In this document: positions 62,204 to 64,000 of the stretch, piece by piece | Position numbering within the stretch: position 1 is the stretch's first letter | Layout of the letters: every line of letters starts with the position of its first letter | Program-made: the position numbers and the translations under genes | Assembly (NCBI GenBank): GCA_016235665.1 | Contig: JACRJI010000006.1 | Span: forward strand, 23,036 to 87,035 | Direction: 5' to 3' | DNA length: 64,000 nucleotides | Origin: a candidate division TA06 bacterium | Lineage (GTDB): Bacteria > Edwardsbacteria > AC1 > EtOH8 | Notes under the pieces: model-generated | The model's database searches: none | The model's input: the letters and a program-made list of their open reading frames with translations, nothing else | Told to the model about the DNA's origin: nothing

Positions 62204-64000
62204 ATGCTTGTCAAATCATTTCAAGAGATAGTAAATAAATATGGAAATAAACCGGCCATAAAAACGGCCGCCGTTGAGCACAGTTTCCACGATGTCAGTA
62301 ATGGCTCAGACAGGATCGCTGCAGCTATATTATCCAGGCAGGTCATATCAGACATGTCGGGCAAACCCGGAGTGGTCTCTCTGCTTTTCGGGCACGGGGC
62401 TGGGATGATTCTTTCGTTGCTGGGCGTTATAAAGTCAGGTAATGCCTACGTGCCGCTGGATATAAATTACCCAGTCAAAAGGTTGGAATACATACTTGAA
62501 GACTCCGATACTTGGCTGATAGTGACAGATAACGGAAATATCGGACTGGCGGAAAAACTGTCGGCAAAATCCTGCGGAAGGATACAGACGCTTAATGTTG
62601 ATACCATTGGGAAATGTGATATTTCCGGGCAAACGGAAAGGAAAATACTGGAAAATGAAACGGCGTATATAATTTACACTTCCGGTTCCACCGGAAAACC
62701 CAAGGGTGTCTACCAAAGCCACCGGAACATAAATCATTTCATCGGTAATTACGCCAAAGACCTGAAAATCACCCACCAAGACCGGCTGACCATGATCTCG
62801 GCCTTCAATCACGATGCGGCGGTGATGGACGTCTATGCGGGTTTGCTGACGGGAGCCACACTATTCCCGCTGGATGTAAGGACGCAACTTAACGATATTG
62901 ATATTGCAGATTGGCTGAAGAAAGAGAAAATATCAATCTATCATTCAGTTCCCACCTTGTACCGCCATTTCGTGGGCGGGTTCGATGAAAAAACCGACTT
63001 CCCTGATCTGCGGCATATAGTTTTGGGCGGCGAAGCAGTGGTGGAGCAGGACATCAAGGCTTTCAGAAGGTATTTCCCCGGCGCGACATTGATGAACCTT
63101 TACGGCCAGTCAGAATCATCCTACAATTCAGGGCACTTCATCGCTCACGATACCAGCTTGAACAAGGTAACACTGGGAAAGGTCACCGGGAATACCAGCA
63201 TTCTGGTGGTGGACGAACAGGGCGTGGAGGTGGCGCCGCTGGGGGTCGGGGAAATCGTAGTGAACAGCGATCATGTGGCGTTGGGATACTGGAAGGACCC
63301 GGAAAGGACAGAAAAGTACTTTACCCGGGACGAAGAACTGGGTAAACTGTACTGGACCGGCGATCTAGGACGGTTACAACTGGACGGAAGCATCGAATTC
63401 ATGGGGCGGAAGGACTTTCAGGTGAAGATCCGGGGATTCCGGGTCGACCTGGGGGAAATTGAAAGCCGCCTGCTGTCGCATCCCCTGGTGAAACATGCGG
63501 CCGTTATCGTGAAGCAGGACGATGAAGATAACAGCTATTTATGGGCCTATCTAACCGCCAAGGGCCAGCTGACCGACGGGGAATTACGGGATTATTCCGC
63601 TGAGGAACTGCCGGATCATATGGTGCCTTCATATTTCATAATACTGGACGAGATGCCGCTGACTTCTACTAATAAGATCGACCGTCACAAACTCAAACAA
63701 ATACAACACGAACGTCAGGCCGGCAAGACGATTCTTTCTCCCCGGGATGAGACCGAAGCAAAGTTGTTGGATATTTGGCAGGGCGTGCTGTCGGTCAAAG
63801 AGATAAGCATCAATGATAATTTTTTCGAGCTCGGCGGACATTCTCTCAAAGCGATCACCCTCTCCAGCCGGGTCCACCGGGAACTGGGGAAGGAACTGCC
63901 GTTAAGGAAGATATTTGAGCAACCGACGATCGAGGGACAAGGGCGGTACCTGAAGGAACAGGGTACCGGTGGTTATAGCGGGATAGAGGTGGTGGGCAAG
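62204..64000 (+). CDS. NRPS 3: A-PCP start of a third synthetase, cut by the window end
   Basis: 599 codons are visible with no stop, starting at an ATG 3 bp after the NRPS 2 stop with AAGGAA upstream. The adenylation domain begins at residue 1 (MLVKSFQEIVNKYGNKPAIK), with YTSGSTGKPKG at 158, YWTGDLG, GRKDFQVKIRGFRVDLGEIE and the A10 lysine in STNKIDRHKL. PCP Ser547 is in ELGGHSLKA. The usual YGPTE motif reads YGQSESS, and the A4 region is NHDAAVMDVYAGLL. The derived code DAMHVGLYN matches nothing I know. It completes the split module begun by the last C of NRPS 2; further modules or a release domain must lie to the right. Confidence 0.93.
   Translation, partial: MLVKSFQEIVNKYGNKPAIKTAAVEHSFHDVSNGSDRIAAAILSRQVISDMSGKPGVVSLLFGHGAGMILSLLGVIKSGNAYVPLDINYPVKRLEYILEDSDTWLIVTDNGNIGLAEKLSAKSCGRIQTLNVDTIGKCDISGQTERKILENETAYIIYTSGSTGKPKGVYQSHRNINHFIGNYAKDLKITHQDRLTMISAFNHDAAVMDVYAGLLTGATLFPLDVRTQLNDIDIADWLKKEKISIYHSVPTLYRHFVGGFDEKTDFPDLRHIVLGGEAVVEQDIKAFRRYFPGATLMNLYGQSESSYNSGHFIAHDTSLNKVTLGKVTGNTSILVVDEQGVEVAPLGVGEIVVNSDHVALGYWKDPERTEKYFTRDEELGKLYWTGDLGRLQLDGSIEFMGRKDFQVKIRGFRVDLGEIESRLLSHPLVKHAAVIVKQDDEDNSYLWAYLTAKGQLTDGELRDYSAEELPDHMVPSYFIILDEMPLTSTNKIDRHKLKQIQHERQAGKTILSPRDETEAKLLDIWQGVLSVKEISINDNFFELGGHSLKAITLSSRVHRELGKELPLRKIFEQPTIEGQGRYLKEQGTGGYSGIEVVGK

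Noticed and set aside
1..64000. CRISPR array or IS element
   Set aside because: I see no regularly spaced direct repeats with unique spacers and no transposase-like protein anywhere in the window.

Overview
The window reads as one chromosomal segment of a Gram-negative bacterium that has not been closely studied. Most genes are GC-rich with heavy gcc/ggc/ctg codon use. Three features point to the Fibrobacteres-Chlorobi-Bacteroidetes side of the tree: a secreted protein with a FlgD/type-IX-like C-terminal sorting domain, a PorV/PorQ-like outer-membrane protein, and a periplasmic-looking beta-barrel gene. An uncultured candidate phylum of the Edwardsbacteria/TA06/WOR-3 kind is my guess, not a demonstrated placement.

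Layout. 1-13.8 kb holds housekeeping and envelope genes, nearly all on the plus strand: a partial CPBP protease, a glycoside-hydrolase-like secreted protein, an Eis-type acetyltransferase, YchF, a nitrilase-family amidase, ThiL, glutamine synthetase, an Omp28-like sorted protein, mannose-1-phosphate guanylyltransferase, a SPOR lipoprotein and an Na/Pi cotransporter with an N-terminal Ig-like domain. 13.8-21 kb holds a ComFB protein, a small acidic protein, a PorV-like protein, and a polysaccharide/lipid group (GT4 glycosyltransferase, methyltransferase, UPF0104 membrane protein, YfhO). 21-23.5 kb is on the minus strand: two GIY-YIG proteins, an EamA transporter, tRNA-Ser(CGA) and tadA. A broken copy of the 5' half of the tRNA lies there, split by two palindromic repeats.

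23.8-43 kb is a signalling block. A giant multi-PAS/GAF histidine kinase overlaps the gene of an NtrC-type sigma-54 activator. Next comes a repeat-rich intergenic region ending in a good sigma-54 promoter. Then follows a complete chemosensory operon: receiver, CheA, a beta-barrel protein, CheW, MCP, CheR, CheD, CheY, CheX, CheB, HD-GYP, CheY, CheX. The simplest model is that the kinase/activator pair switches on the chemosensory operon.

43-64 kb: after a TPR gene and a strong terminator come a decayed tRNA and an AT-rich promoter region with a perfect palindrome. Three very large collinear NRPS genes follow, and the third runs off the window. The order is FAAL-PCP / C-A-PCP / C-A-PCP-E // C-A-PCP / C-A-PCP / C // A-PCP-(cut). 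This predicts an acylated peptide starting acyl-Gly, then a D-residue (possibly basic), then Pro, then two residues I cannot assign. This lipopeptide pathway is the most interesting system in the window. The dispersed palindromic repeats, found in a tRNA relic, in a terminator loop and inside thiL, are the second.
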